42,184 nt of DNA from Micavibrio sp. UBA7657 (GTDB taxonomy: Bacteria > Pseudomonadota > Alphaproteobacteria > Micavibrionales > Micavibrionaceae): the NCBI GenBank assembly GCA_002483465.1, contig DLHX01000008.1:308702-350885 (forward strand). The letters are read 5' to 3'. Positions within the stretch are counted from its first letter, which is position 1. The number at the start of each line of letters is the position of its first letter. Below the pieces are notes generated by a model. That model ran no database searches. It was not told the DNA's origin and saw only the letters and a list, made by a program, of their open reading frames with translations. A program made the translations under genes and the position numbers. Below are positions 25,267-33,151 of this stretch, one piece after another.

Positions 25267-26313
25267 ATGAGCGAAAACATAATTAAAACCGATGCAGTCA
25301 TCATAGGCGCAGGCCCCTGCGGCCTCTTCGCCGTGTTCGAACTCGGCCTGCTCGACATGCGCTGCCAGCTCGTCGATATCCTCGACCGCCCCGGCGGCCA
25401 GTGCGCCGAGCTCTACCCCGAAAAACCGATCTACGACATTCCCGGCTACCCCGTCATCTCCGGCCAGGAACTCACCGACCGCTTGATGGAACAGATCGCG
25501 CCCTTCAAACCCGAATTCCATTTCCAGCAGATGGCCGAGAGCCTCGAAAAAACCGCCGAAGGAAAATGGCGCCTCACCACCGACACCGGCACAATTTTTG
25601 AATCGACGCTGATAGTAATCGCAGCAGGCGGCGGCTCGTTCGTGCCGAAAAAACCGCACATCCCCGGCATCGACGCGTTTGAAAACAAATCCGTCTTCTA
25701 CGCCGTGCGCAAAATGGACCAGTTCCGAGACAAAAATATCGTCATTGTCGGCGGCGGCGACTCCGCGCTCGACTGGACTCTTAATTTACAACCGATTGCA
25801 AAATCCCTGACCCTCATCCACCGGCGCGATGATTTCCGCGCCGCGCCGGATTCAGTCGGCAAAATGCGCGGGCTGGTGAGCGAAGGCAAAATCAAATTCC
25901 AGCCCGGTCAGGTCTCGGCATTAAACGGCGCGAACGGCCAGCTCACGTCGGTCACCGTCACCGACAACGATAAAAACACGCATGAAATTCAATGCGACAC
26001 GATGCTGCCCTTCTTCGGCCTAACCATGAAGCTCGGCCCTATCGCGAATTTCGGCCTCAACCTTCATGAAAACCTCATTCCCGTCGACACTGAAAAATTC
26101 GAAACCTCGACGCAAGGCATCTTCGCCGTCGGCGACATCAACACCTATCCTGGAAAACTGAAACTGATTTTATCGGGCTTCCACGAAGCCGCGCTCATGT
26201 CGCGCCAGGCCTTCCGCTATTGCTTCCCGGATAAAAAACTGCGCTTCGAATACACGACCTCCAGCTCTTCCCTGCAGGAAAAGCTCGGCGTCGACGAAGA
26301 CAAAGCCGCTTAA
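25267..26313 (+). CDS. Ferredoxin-NADP(+) reductase, thioredoxin-reductase-like type
   Basis: The 348-residue flavoprotein has an FAD-binding loop IIGAGPCGLFAVFE near the N-terminus and an NADPH-binding loop IVGGGDSALDW near residue 160. It lacks the CxxC of thioredoxin reductases, and the motif GGQCAELYPEKPIYDIPGYP is typical of YumC-type ferredoxin-NADP reductases. The C-terminal region GIFAVGDINTYPGKLKLI contacts FAD, and the tail (RFEYTTSSSSLQEKLGV) is the family's usual extension. It would reduce ferredoxin with NADPH; a 7Fe ferredoxin gene lies 3.3 kb away. A GAGG precedes the ATG. Confidence 0.92.
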   Translation: MSENIIKTDAVIIGAGPCGLFAVFELGLLDMRCQLVDILDRPGGQCAELYPEKPIYDIPGYPVISGQELTDRLMEQIAPFKPEFHFQQMAESLEKTAEGKWRLTTDTGTIFESTLIVIAAGGGSFVPKKPHIPGIDAFENKSVFYAVRKMDQFRDKNIVIVGGGDSALDWTLNLQPIAKSLTLIHRRDDFRAAPDSVGKMRGLVSEGKIKFQPGQVSALNGANGQLTSVTVTDNDKNTHEIQCDTMLPFFGLTMKLGPIANFGLNLHENLIPVDTEKFETSTQGIFAVGDINTYPGKLKLILSGFHEAALMSRQAFRYCFPDKKLRFEYTTSSSSLQEKLGVDEDKAA

Positions 26314-27329
26314 TTCTCAATTCTCTTGAACAGATCGCTCGCGATATAACGCTCGGCAAACGAAGGCACCATCACGATGATGCTCTTGCCCTTGCTCTCC
26401 GGCATCTGCGCAACTTCGACCGCCGCCGCGAAATTCGCGCCGCCGGAAATCCCGCACGGAAACCCTTCAAGGCGGGAAATTTCCTGCGCCACTTCCAGCG
26501 CCTGGTCGCTCGGCACCTGGATGATGCTGTCGATCGCCGACTTGGTAAGCAACGGCGGCTTGAACCCGACGCCGATACCCTGGATTTTGTGCTGCGCCGG
26601 GTTGCCGCCCGAGAGAACCGGGCTTTCCGCCGGCTCGACCGCAAAAATCTTGAAACCTTTTTTCTTTTCTTTAAGAACCTGCGCCAGGCCCGTCACCGTC
26701 GCGCCGGTGCCAACGCCACAGATTAAAATATCCGCCTTGCCGCCCGTGTCCGCCCAGATTTCTTCCGCCGTGCCCTCGGCATGCGCCAACGGCCCCGCCT
26801 CGTTATTGAACTGGTCCGGCGTCCACGCATCATGCGTCTGTTTCATCAGGCCCGCCGCAACTTCGGCTGAGCCCTTCATGCCGCGCTCCGCCGCCGTCAA
26901 AACTAATTCAGCGCCGTAGAACAGCAAAAGTTTACGCCGCTCCAGCGGCGCGCTTTCCGGCAGCACGATAATCAACTTGTACCCCTTGAACGCCGCAACG
27001 AACGCCAGCGAGATCGCCATATTGCCCGATGAAGCCTCGATGATCGTCGTTTTGCCCGGCGTGATCGCCTTCGCATTTTCCGCCGACTCCACCATCGCCA
27101 GCGCCGTGCGGTCCTTGATGGAACCGAGCGGATTGAAAAACTCCAGCTTCGCCAGGATATCGGCCTGCAGGCCATACTTCGTCATGAATTTCGACGCCCG
27201 CACCAGCGGCGTGCCGCCGATTGTCTCGAACACATCGTTATAGATCTTGCCGCGCGGCGAAACCGCCCGGTTCGAGGATATAGCCGTGTTGGTTTTCTGG
27301 GTGCCGCTGACGGTGGATTTGACGACCAT
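26310..27329 (-). CDS. Cysteine synthase-like PLP enzyme with altered substrate loop
   Basis: The 339-residue fold-type II PLP enzyme has the PLP lysine Lys72 in NPLGSIKDRTAL, the phosphate loop GVGTGATVTG and the family's AVEPAESPVLSGG and IQGIGVGFKPPLL blocks, all as in O-acetylserine sulfhydrylase CysK. The substrate loop, however, reads ASSGNMAISL where CysK has TSGNTGI; Met104 and Ala105 replace Thr and Gly. This could change substrate or catalytic rate. A GGGAG Shine-Dalgarno supports the start. The first 30 residues (TVSGTQKTNTAISSNRAVS) look unstructured. It converges on the reductase gene with a four-base overlap. Confidence 0.88.
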   Translation of the reverse strand: MVVKSTVSGTQKTNTAISSNRAVSPRGKIYNDVFETIGGTPLVRASKFMTKYGLQADILAKLEFFNPLGSIKDRTALAMVESAENAKAITPGKTTIIEASSGNMAISLAFVAAFKGYKLIIVLPESAPLERRKLLLFYGAELVLTAAERGMKGSAEVAAGLMKQTHDAWTPDQFNNEAGPLAHAEGTAEEIWADTGGKADILICGVGTGATVTGLAQVLKEKKKGFKIFAVEPAESPVLSGGNPAQHKIQGIGVGFKPPLLTKSAIDSIIQVPSDQALEVAQEISRLEGFPCGISGGANFAAAVEVAQMPESKGKSIIVMVPSFAERYIASDLFKRIEN

Positions 27330-27482
27330 AAATGTCTCCCGGGGGGTGAAAAACGCGATTCTGGATATTCAGAATAAGGCTTTTGAGGGCTTTTGGGAAC
27401 CTGCCGCTTAAAAAGCTTGCACGCATCCTTTTTTTCCATTAGCTATTATGGCAATACAATATTAGAAAATTAGAGAAAACCC

Positions 27483-27869
27483 GTGCAGCTTAAAATTATA
27501 TATCAAAATACTGTGAATTCAGACGCTCAATCTTACCGCGAAGGTATCGATAAAAGAGTCGATCAGATTTTTGGCGCTGCCGAAACAACGCATTCACTGA
27601 AATTTGAGAGGGGTGAAAAAAACGAACTGCGTGCCAGCCTGCAAGCTGACCAGATTTGGGAACTCGCGAAATACCTGGGCGAAAAATTCATTACATTGAA
27701 CAAACAATTGATAAAAGAAACTCCAAAATTTTCCCAGACACGCACAGCGGTCAAAATGATCGCTGATTTTGGAAACGCAACAGCAAAAGAAGTACTGTTC
27801 AACGTGGAAATCGCCACCACTGAAAATGAATATGCAGAAGCGCTGCAAATCCCATATCAGAATTCATAA
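27483..27869 (+). CDS. Small protein, five-gene array member A
   Basis: The 128-residue product starts with GTG. Like its four followers it opens with a short strand ending in an amide residue (LKIIYQNT), has a central helix, a charged mid-strand (NELRASLQ) and ends with a strand of the form EVLFNVEI. No signal peptide, membrane helix or Cys is present. It is the first gene of the plus-strand series and diverges from the cysteine-synthase-like gene. No known family is recognised. The 153-bp upstream region is A/T-rich and likely carries its promoter. Confidence 0.65.
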   Translation: MQLKIIYQNTVNSDAQSYREGIDKRVDQIFGAAETTHSLKFERGEKNELRASLQADQIWELAKYLGEKFITLNKQLIKETPKFSQTRTAVKMIADFGNATAKEVLFNVEIATTENEYAEALQIPYQNS

Positions 27870-27888
27870 AGAGTAATAGAGAGTAACT

Positions 27889-28299
27889 ATGCTGCTTAAA
27901 ATTTTATACAAAAAAACGACCGAGCGTGCGACGCCGCATTACCCGCAAGATCTCGACAAAACCATCGGCGCCTATTTCAGGGATATCGCCAATAAACACC
28001 CGGCCGATTCCTCGATCGGCGAATATGATAACCGGCTTGAACTCCGGCTCGATCTGAAGCCGAAGAAAATCAAACACACGATTATTCGCATGGGAAGTGC
28101 AATTCTGGACATCAATGGCCAGTTTGAAGAGGAAGCATGCCCCTCATGCGAACAACGCCCGGGCTGCAAGATGATCTCCGTCCAGCGGGACGGAAAAGAA
28201 GTCATTTATGCGATAGAGTTTTTTGATACACCTAATATTGCCGAAGCACTGGAGCCCGTGACCGAACGAGAAGCCCTGCTTAGCCGGAACCTTCACTGA
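27889..28299 (+). CDS. Small protein, five-gene array member B
   Basis: The 136-residue protein begins LKILYKKTTE, closely like member A, and continues with a helix (DKTIGAYFRDI), the strand LELRLDLKPKKI and a final strand EVIYAIEFFDTP. It has three cysteines near the middle (CPSCEQRPGC), a pattern that could bind metal, though only this member has it. The gap to member A is 19 bp. The charged-helix plus C-terminal strand layout is shared with C to E. Function is unknown. Confidence 0.65.
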   Translation: MLLKILYKKTTERATPHYPQDLDKTIGAYFRDIANKHPADSSIGEYDNRLELRLDLKPKKIKHTIIRMGSAILDINGQFEEEACPSCEQRPGCKMISVQRDGKEVIYAIEFFDTPNIAEALEPVTEREALLSRNLH

Positions 28300-28308
28300 G
28301 GAAAAACC

Positions 28309-28722
28309 ATGTTCATCACACTGGCCTTTAAAAATGCTGTCCCGGACAGCCAACATAAGTTCGATCCGCTAAATCCGCCGGACACAAAAGAAACTATCCA
28401 GGGTGTAATTGAAAACCTGGGTGAAACTTTCATGATGTATGGCTGGCCGTACTCTGACACAGAAGAAGGCATCGAATTCCAGATTGATACCGAAGACAGG
28501 TTCGCCGCCGAGAAGCTGGCAGAAGATTTAAGGCGCCTGTTCAACGGCTTTAACAAAAAATGGTGGGCGGGCGCCTCTGACACAAGCGTCGTGATCCCGG
28601 CAAATAAATGCAGCATCATCCGGTCCTACGAAGAGGGCCGCATCATCTGCGCGGTAGATGTTTTCGCCGTGCTCGCGCTGGAACCCAAAAGGATTGCAGA
28701 CACTCTCGAATGCAGGAACTAA
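28309..28722 (+). CDS. Small protein, five-gene array member C
   Basis: The 137-residue product opens FITLAFKNAV, much like member E's LSLTFKNAI. It has an amphipathic helix (TIQGVIENLGETFM), the strand EGIEFQIDTEDR, and ends with RIICAVDVFAVLAL. The region between carries WWAGASDTSVV and a Cys (KCSII) in the same place as in member B (CKMIS). A GAGGAAA Shine-Dalgarno precedes the ATG and the gap from B is 9 bp, so the array is probably one transcript. No family is recognised. Confidence 0.65.
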   Translation: MFITLAFKNAVPDSQHKFDPLNPPDTKETIQGVIENLGETFMMYGWPYSDTEEGIEFQIDTEDRFAAEKLAEDLRRLFNGFNKKWWAGASDTSVVIPANKCSIIRSYEEGRIICAVDVFAVLALEPKRIADTLECRN

Positions 28723-28734
28723 TCGAGAATAACA

Positions 28735-29088
28735 ATGACAAAAATAAAAGTTTTCTTCAAAAACTCCTCTGAGTTTCACGACCTGATTTCACCGGAAGAT
28801 CGAACACGCATCACCGAGATGGTCGACACCTACATCAGATTTTTCAATGGCCTCTTCGGCACCCTGCACAGCAGCAACAATAATGACGGCGATGGAATTG
28901 ATATTGTCGAGGGCCCTGTTGATGGCTGCATCAGGAGCTTCGACGAAATGGCGCGTAATTTTTCACACGTCGGCACCAAGCCAAATCAGGAAGTTTTTTT
29001 GTCGGCCAGCATGGATGTTAATCGTCAGAAAGAACCGGTTATTCTGACGATAAATATTTCCGGCATGCCGAATATGTCGCTGAACTGA
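28735..29088 (+). CDS. Small protein, five-gene array member D
   Basis: The 117-residue product starts TKIKVFFKNSS, in line with the FKN start of C and E. It has a helix (RITEMVDTYIRFFNGLFG), a poorly structured Asn/Asp-rich stretch, then the strand EVFLSASMD and the final VILTINISGM. It is the shortest member and has a slightly different order in the middle. The gap from C is 12 bp. No signal peptide or membrane helix. Function unknown. Confidence 0.6.
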   Translation: MTKIKVFFKNSSEFHDLISPEDRTRITEMVDTYIRFFNGLFGTLHSSNNNDGDGIDIVEGPVDGCIRSFDEMARNFSHVGTKPNQEVFLSASMDVNRQKEPVILTINISGMPNMSLN

Positions 29089-29157
29089 CAATATTTGCGA
29101 ATTTTTCATTATTGCTTTAATAATGAGGTAATCAAAAAATTCACGGGAGATGATTTT

Positions 29158-29613
29158 ATGCGTAAGAGTTTGTTAGATTACGGCCGTTCGTTGTTAAATT
29201 CTTTCAGGGCACAGAACTCTCCCGAACCCGAAATAGATCTCGACGAACTCGACCGGGCTTTCGGCCTTCAAAATCTCTCCCTTACTTTTAAAAACGCAAT
29301 CACGACTGGCTCTCTAAAATCTCCCGAAGCAGAAACCACGATCACTCAGACCATGAATGGATTCATGGAACGCACGGCAAAAAGACATGCGGCGGAAATC
29401 ACCCATGAAGACGGAAAACAAAAAATCTCCATCGAAAACCTGACGCGAAAACAACTTAAAGTCATAGATCATGATCTGGCGATGGCGTTTCACTCTCTGG
29501 GACCGCTATATGATAAACTTTGGAAAATGCAGATTGCCCGACCGGGAAGCTCTCTGTCCAAATCTGGAGAAAAAGAGATCACATGGGCTATAGAAGTATC
29601 GCCCTATTCGTGA
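29158..29613 (+). CDS. Small protein, five-gene array member E
   Basis: The product is 151 residues if it starts at MRKSLLDYGR, supported by GGGAGATG immediately upstream; a start 63 bases earlier would have no clear site. It has an N-terminal extension of about 40 residues not seen in A to D. It then shows the shared region: LSLTFKNAITTG, a helix (TTITQTMNGFMERTA), a strand QKISIENLTRKQL and the terminal EITWAIEVSPYS. The last gene of the array, it converges on the ferredoxin gene with a 16-bp gap. Its function is unknown. Confidence 0.65.
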   Translation: MRKSLLDYGRSLLNSFRAQNSPEPEIDLDELDRAFGLQNLSLTFKNAITTGSLKSPEAETTITQTMNGFMERTAKRHAAEITHEDGKQKISIENLTRKQLKVIDHDLAMAFHSLGPLYDKLWKMQIARPGSSLSKSGEKEITWAIEVSPYS

Positions 29614-29629
29614 GCGTAGATAATCCGGT

Positions 29630-29968
29630 CTAGTCTCCACTCCCGGGATTTTCACTGAAATATTTATCGAACTTTTCTTTTTCGTCCTTCACCGCGTCGG
29701 CTTCAGGCAGCGGCTCTTTCGTCTTCGTGATGTTCGGCCACTTCTCGGAGTACTCGCGGTTCATATCCAGCCACTTGTCCGCGCGCGGATCTGAATCCGG
29801 AATGATCGCCTCGATCGGGCATTCCGGTTCGCACACGCCGCAATCGATGCACTCATCCGGATTGATCACGAGCATATTCTCGCCCTCGTAGAAACAATCC
29901 ACCGGGCAGACCTCGACGCAATCCGTATATTTGCACTTGATGCAGACTTCAGTGACCACGAAGGTCAT
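29630..29968 (-). CDS. fdxA: 7Fe ferredoxin, FdxA-type
   Basis: The 112-residue electron carrier has the cysteine spacing of the 3Fe-4S/4Fe-4S ferredoxins: Cys9, Cys17 and Cys50 for the 3Fe cluster and Cys21, Cys40, Cys43 and Cys46 for the 4Fe cluster, with Cys25 as the extra conserved cysteine. The sequence reads CIKCKYTDC..CPVDC, then CIDCGVCEPECP. The C-terminal region of about 60 residues after DPRADKWLDMN is typical of alphaproteobacterial FdxA. AGGAG at eight bases supports the ATG. It could accept electrons from the nearby ferredoxin-NADP reductase, though the sequence does not show this. Confidence 0.95.
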   Translation of the reverse strand: MTFVVTEVCIKCKYTDCVEVCPVDCFYEGENMLVINPDECIDCGVCEPECPIEAIIPDSDPRADKWLDMNREYSEKWPNITKTKEPLPEADAVKDEKEKFDKYFSENPGSGD

Positions 29969-30145
29969 CTTCTATTCTCCTGAAAGGAACGGGACTTGAA
30001 CCACCGGGAGGGACAATAATCCCCTCATTATGCCAAGGCAAGACGCCCAGGGGAAAATTTTATGCTGCGCCGCCCGCAACCAAAACTGTGGGCAGAATAC
30101 CGATATTCATTCCGTGCCACGGAACTCTCTTTTAGTTTGGACGCT

Positions 30146-30688
30146 ATGAACTCTTCGTGGCTGGGCAACTTACTTATTCTGACAACTACCCTCCTCCTCG
30201 CGGCCTGCGGGCACGGCGGCTGCTGTCAGCGCGAAGCCTCCCTCACACCGATGGAAACCGCCGACCTTGATGATTCTGTCATGCGCGGCTCGGTCACCGC
30301 CTTCCTCCAGCAAACCGGCGCACCCGTTTCCTCGCTGTATGAATTCAAACGCATCGATCTCGACCACGACGGCCGCCGCGATGCGCTCGTCCTCTTTAAA
30401 AATCCCTACGGTTACTGGTGCGACACGCACGGCTGCACCATGCTCGTGATGCGCGCGGGCAGTGACAAGTTCGAACTCGTCAATGCCATCCAGCCCGTCC
30501 GCGCCCCGCTTTACGTCAGCAACACCCAAAGCAATGGCTGGAAGGACATCATCGTCCGCGTCACGGGCCGCTGGGACGAATCGAAAGACGTCGCCATGAC
30601 CTATAACGGCGCCCAATACGCCGATAACCCCTCCACCATGCCGCCTTACCTTTTGGCCTCCAATACGGCACAGCCCGTTTTTTATTAA
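30146..30688 (+). CDS. Lipoprotein of unknown function
   Basis: The 180-residue product starts at MNSSWLGNLLIL and has a signal peptide with lipobox LLLAAC, giving a lipid-modified Cys. An in-frame start 84 bases upstream would place 28 polar residues before the signal. The mature region begins GHGGCCQREA, then has a DLDHDGRRDALVLF segment that resembles an FG-GAP or calcium-binding repeat, and two Cys in YWCDTHGCTM that could pair. No known family is certain. It is probably anchored to the inner or outer membrane on the periplasmic side. Confidence 0.7.
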   Translation: MNSSWLGNLLILTTTLLLAACGHGGCCQREASLTPMETADLDDSVMRGSVTAFLQQTGAPVSSLYEFKRIDLDHDGRRDALVLFKNPYGYWCDTHGCTMLVMRAGSDKFELVNAIQPVRAPLYVSNTQSNGWKDIIVRVTGRWDESKDVAMTYNGAQYADNPSTMPPYLLASNTAQPVFY

Positions 30689-30708
30689 ACGCTCAAATCC
30701 CTTAAAAT

Positions 30709-30723
30709 GTTCTTGATTTGTTC
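30709..30723 (+). promoter_or_regulatory. Putative LexA (SOS) box, GTTC-N7-GTTC
   Basis: GTTC TTGATTT GTTC is an exact match to the direct-repeat LexA site known in alphaproteobacteria. It overlaps the candidate -35 element of the promoter before the Y-family polymerase, where a bound repressor would block transcription. The gene it precedes is a translesion polymerase, the class most often under SOS control. Binding by LexA is inferred. Confidence 0.7.
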
Positions 30724-30742
30724 TCTTTCGATGGCGTAGAAT
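30713..30742 (+). promoter_or_regulatory. Candidate sigma-70 promoter for the Y-family polymerase
   Basis: TTGATT at 30713-30718 and TAGAAT at 30737-30742 are spaced by 18 bases. The -35 hexamer matches 4 of 6 consensus positions and the -10 matches 5 of 6. A transcript starting about seven bases later would have the palindromic repeat 30744-30836 as its 5' untranslated region. Confidence 0.5.
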
Positions 30743-30743
30743 T

Positions 30744-30836
30744 GTCATTGCGAGGAGCTTAGCGACGAAGCAATCCATTTTTTGTCTTCCCTCGCAAAAG
30801 CAGGGATCTGGATTGCTTCGCTTCGCTCGCAATGAC
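30744..30836. repeat. Nested palindromic repeat (composite, 93 bp)
   Basis: This is a second copy of the element at 7991-8096. The outer arms GTCATTGCGA and TCGCAATGAC are identical to the other copy, as are the middle arms GAAGCAATCCA (30767-30777) and TGGATTGCTTC (30809-30819). The inner hairpin differs (TCCCT..AGGGA), and its GCAAAAGCAGGGATCTGG side resembles the small repeat at 32145-32164. The element ends 19 bases before the polymerase start. Confidence 0.85.
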
Positions 30837-30855
30837 GGTAAACTCAAGGATACCA

Positions 30856-32130
30856 ATGCATCAGGAACCCGGCCTGAAATGGCTGTTTATGGACCTCAAC
30901 AGCTATTTCGCCAGCGTCGAACAACAGGAAAGACCCGAACTGCGCGGCAAACCCGTCGCCGTCGTGCCGATGATGACCGATTCCACCTGCGCCATCGCCG
31001 CGTCCTACGAGGCCAAAGCCTACGGCATTAAAACCGGCACGCCGATTTACGAGGCCAAGCAGATGTGCCCGGGCCTGCGCTGCGTTCTCGCCCGCCACGA
31101 TCTCTATGTCGATTACCATCACCGGATTCTGGAAGAAGTCGTCAGACACACACCCATCAACAAAGTCTGGTCGATCGACGAACTCTCCTCGCGCCTGCCG
31201 CCCGGCAAACGCACGCCCGAACGCGCCGCCGAGGTCGCACGCAAAATAAAAGAAGGCCTTTGGAAAAATGTCGGCGAGGCCATCAACTGCTCCATCGGTG
31301 TCGCGCCCAATTCCCTGCTTGCCAAAATCGCCGCCGACATGCAAAAACCCGACGGCCTCGTCATGCTCCGCCAGGAAGAACTCCCCGGCCGCCTGCTTGA
31401 TCTCAAACTCACCGACATGCCCGGCATCGGCTACAACATGGACAAGCGCCTGCGCCGCGCGGGAATTACCGACATGCGCGGCCTCTGGAACACATCGCCC
31501 AAACACGCGCGTAAAATCTGGGGCGGCGTGCAGGGTGAACGCTTCTGGTACTGGCTGCACGGTTACGATTTCGAAAATCCCGAAACCGGCAACGTCATGA
31601 TCGGCCACTCGCGCGTGCTCGACCCCGATCTTCGCCGCCCCGACAAGGCCCGCCTCATGGCCCGCCGCCTTCTCGTCAAAGCCACCTACCGCCTCCGCCG
31701 CAAGGGATTTTTCGCAAGCCACCTTTCATTAAGCGTTCGCACCACCGACGGCTTCCGCTGGGCGAACGAAGCAAAAATTTCTCACGCGCGCGACCCCTTC
31801 ACCTTCCTCCAGCTCCTCGATTCCATGTGGGCCTCGCTCTCACATGAATTCCCGGTCGCCAGCGGTGTAAAATTCAAAAAAATCTCCGTCATCCTCTCCG
31901 GCCTCAAAACCGCCGACCAGATCACGGGCAGCCTCTTCGAAACCGCTTCTCCCGAAGCCATCAGGCAAACACACCGCCGCGAAGCCCTCGCCGGGGCGCT
32001 CGATAAACTCCAGAACAAATACCAGAAGGAAACCGTCTGGCTCGGCGTCATCCCTAAGACCTCGGCAGGCCATGTCGGCACCAAGATCGCCTTTTCCCGC
32101 GTCCCCGACCGCGAGGAATTCTGGAATTGA
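30856..32130 (+). CDS. Y-family translesion DNA polymerase (DinB/UmuC type)
   Basis: The 424-residue polymerase can copy damaged templates. Catalytic residues are present: the first Asp in LFMDLNSYFASVE and the Asp-Glu pair in WSIDELSSRL. The fingers region holds IAASYEAKAYGIKTGTP, and the thumb has the helix-hairpin-helix DMPGIGYNMDKRLRRAGI. I chose MHQEPG because CAAGGA lies at 30845-30850, whereas the ATG 24 bases upstream lies in the repeat. The SIDEL motif differs slightly from the usual SIDEA of DinB, so the DinB or UmuC subgroup is open. A LexA box and promoter lie upstream. Confidence 0.92.
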   Translation: MHQEPGLKWLFMDLNSYFASVEQQERPELRGKPVAVVPMMTDSTCAIAASYEAKAYGIKTGTPIYEAKQMCPGLRCVLARHDLYVDYHHRILEEVVRHTPINKVWSIDELSSRLPPGKRTPERAAEVARKIKEGLWKNVGEAINCSIGVAPNSLLAKIAADMQKPDGLVMLRQEELPGRLLDLKLTDMPGIGYNMDKRLRRAGITDMRGLWNTSPKHARKIWGGVQGERFWYWLHGYDFENPETGNVMIGHSRVLDPDLRRPDKARLMARRLLVKATYRLRRKGFFASHLSLSVRTTDGFRWANEAKISHARDPFTFLQLLDSMWASLSHEFPVASGVKFKKISVILSGLKTADQITGSLFETASPEAIRQTHRREALAGALDKLQNKYQKETVWLGVIPKTSAGHVGTKIAFSRVPDREEFWN

Positions 32131-32144
32131 CGCCTCTTAGCGTC

Positions 32145-32164
32145 ATCCCGGCAAAAGCCGGGAT
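32145..32164. repeat. Short palindromic repeat, ATCCCGGC arms
   Basis: ATCCCGGC-AAAA-GCCGGGAT is a perfect 8-bp inverted repeat. It shares the GCAAAAGC..GGGATC core with the inside of the composite repeat at 30744-30836. It lies between the polymerase stop and the cystathionine beta-synthase start; the short AT tail gives no strong terminator. Confidence 0.7.
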
Positions 32165-32209
32165 CCGGTAAACAGTTGCTTCGACACGTAAAATCTCTTA
32201 CAAAACCCC

Positions 32210-33151
32210 ATGAGCCCGGCCTCCACGATATTAGACCTGATCGGCAACACACCCATGGTCGAATTGACAAAATTCGACACCGGGCCATGCCGTTTATTCA
32301 TGAAACTGGAAGGCTGGAACCCCAGCGGCTCGATCAAGGACCGCACCGCCAAAAGCATGATCGACGCCGCCGAACGCGACGGTCGCCTGAAACCTGGCGG
32401 CACGATCATCGAAGCCACCGCTGGCAACACCGGCCTCGGCCTCTCGCTCATCGCTGCCATCAAGGGCTACAAAGTCATCCTCGTCGTGCCCGACAAATTC
32501 TCTGAAATGAAAATCACCCACTGCGAAGGCCTTGGCGCACACGTCATCCGCACCCGCGCTGACGTTTCTGCCGGCCACCCTGAATATTACGTCGACATGG
32601 CGAAACGCATCGCCGCCGAAACCGGCGCGTTCCACACCAACCAGTTCGACAATCCCGCGAACGTCCACGTCCACGAAACCACCACCGGCCCGGAAATCTG
32701 GGAACAGATGGACAAAAAAATCGACGCCGTCGTCTGCGGCGTCGGCTCCGGCGGCACCTTGTCCGGCCTTGGAAAATTTTTCGCGAAAGTCTCGCCGGAA
32801 ACCGAACTCATCCTCTCTGACCCGAAAGGTGCCCTGCTCGCCGCGAAAGTAAACGGCGAAAAAGCCACGCCGCACGCCTTCCGCGTCGAGGGCATCGGCC
32901 AGGAATGCGCCCCCGGCAATCTCGATCTCGATATCGTCGACAAGGGCTACGTCATCGACGATGAGGAAAGCTTTTCTACCGTCCGCGAACTCTTAAAACG
33001 CGAAGGCATCCTTGCCGGAACGCCGACAGGCACAGTCCTCGCGGGCGCACTGCGCTATTGCCGCGAGCAAACCAAACCCAAACGCGTCGTCACTTTCATG
33101 TCCGACCGCGGCGACAAATATCTTCCGAAAATTTATGGAGACCAAAAATGA
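32210..33151 (+). CDS. Cystathionine beta-synthase-like PLP enzyme
   Basis: The 313-residue enzyme is a fold-type II PLP protein with Lys43 in NPSGSIKDRTAK, the substrate loop ATAGNTGLGL and the glycine loop GVGSGGTLSG. The block LILSDPKGALLAAKV and EGIGQEC..LDLDIVDKG is closer to cystathionine beta-synthase than to CysK, and no regulatory CBS domains follow. It would join serine (or O-acetylserine) and homocysteine to cystathionine. Its stop overlaps the start of a gamma-synthase/lyase (ATGA), so the two probably make a reverse transsulfuration pair. The start has no strong Shine-Dalgarno. Confidence 0.88.
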   Translation: MSPASTILDLIGNTPMVELTKFDTGPCRLFMKLEGWNPSGSIKDRTAKSMIDAAERDGRLKPGGTIIEATAGNTGLGLSLIAAIKGYKVILVVPDKFSEMKITHCEGLGAHVIRTRADVSAGHPEYYVDMAKRIAAETGAFHTNQFDNPANVHVHETTTGPEIWEQMDKKIDAVVCGVGSGGTLSGLGKFFAKVSPETELILSDPKGALLAAKVNGEKATPHAFRVEGIGQECAPGNLDLDIVDKGYVIDDEESFSTVRELLKREGILAGTPTGTVLAGALRYCREQTKPKRVVTFMSDRGDKYLPKIYGDQK

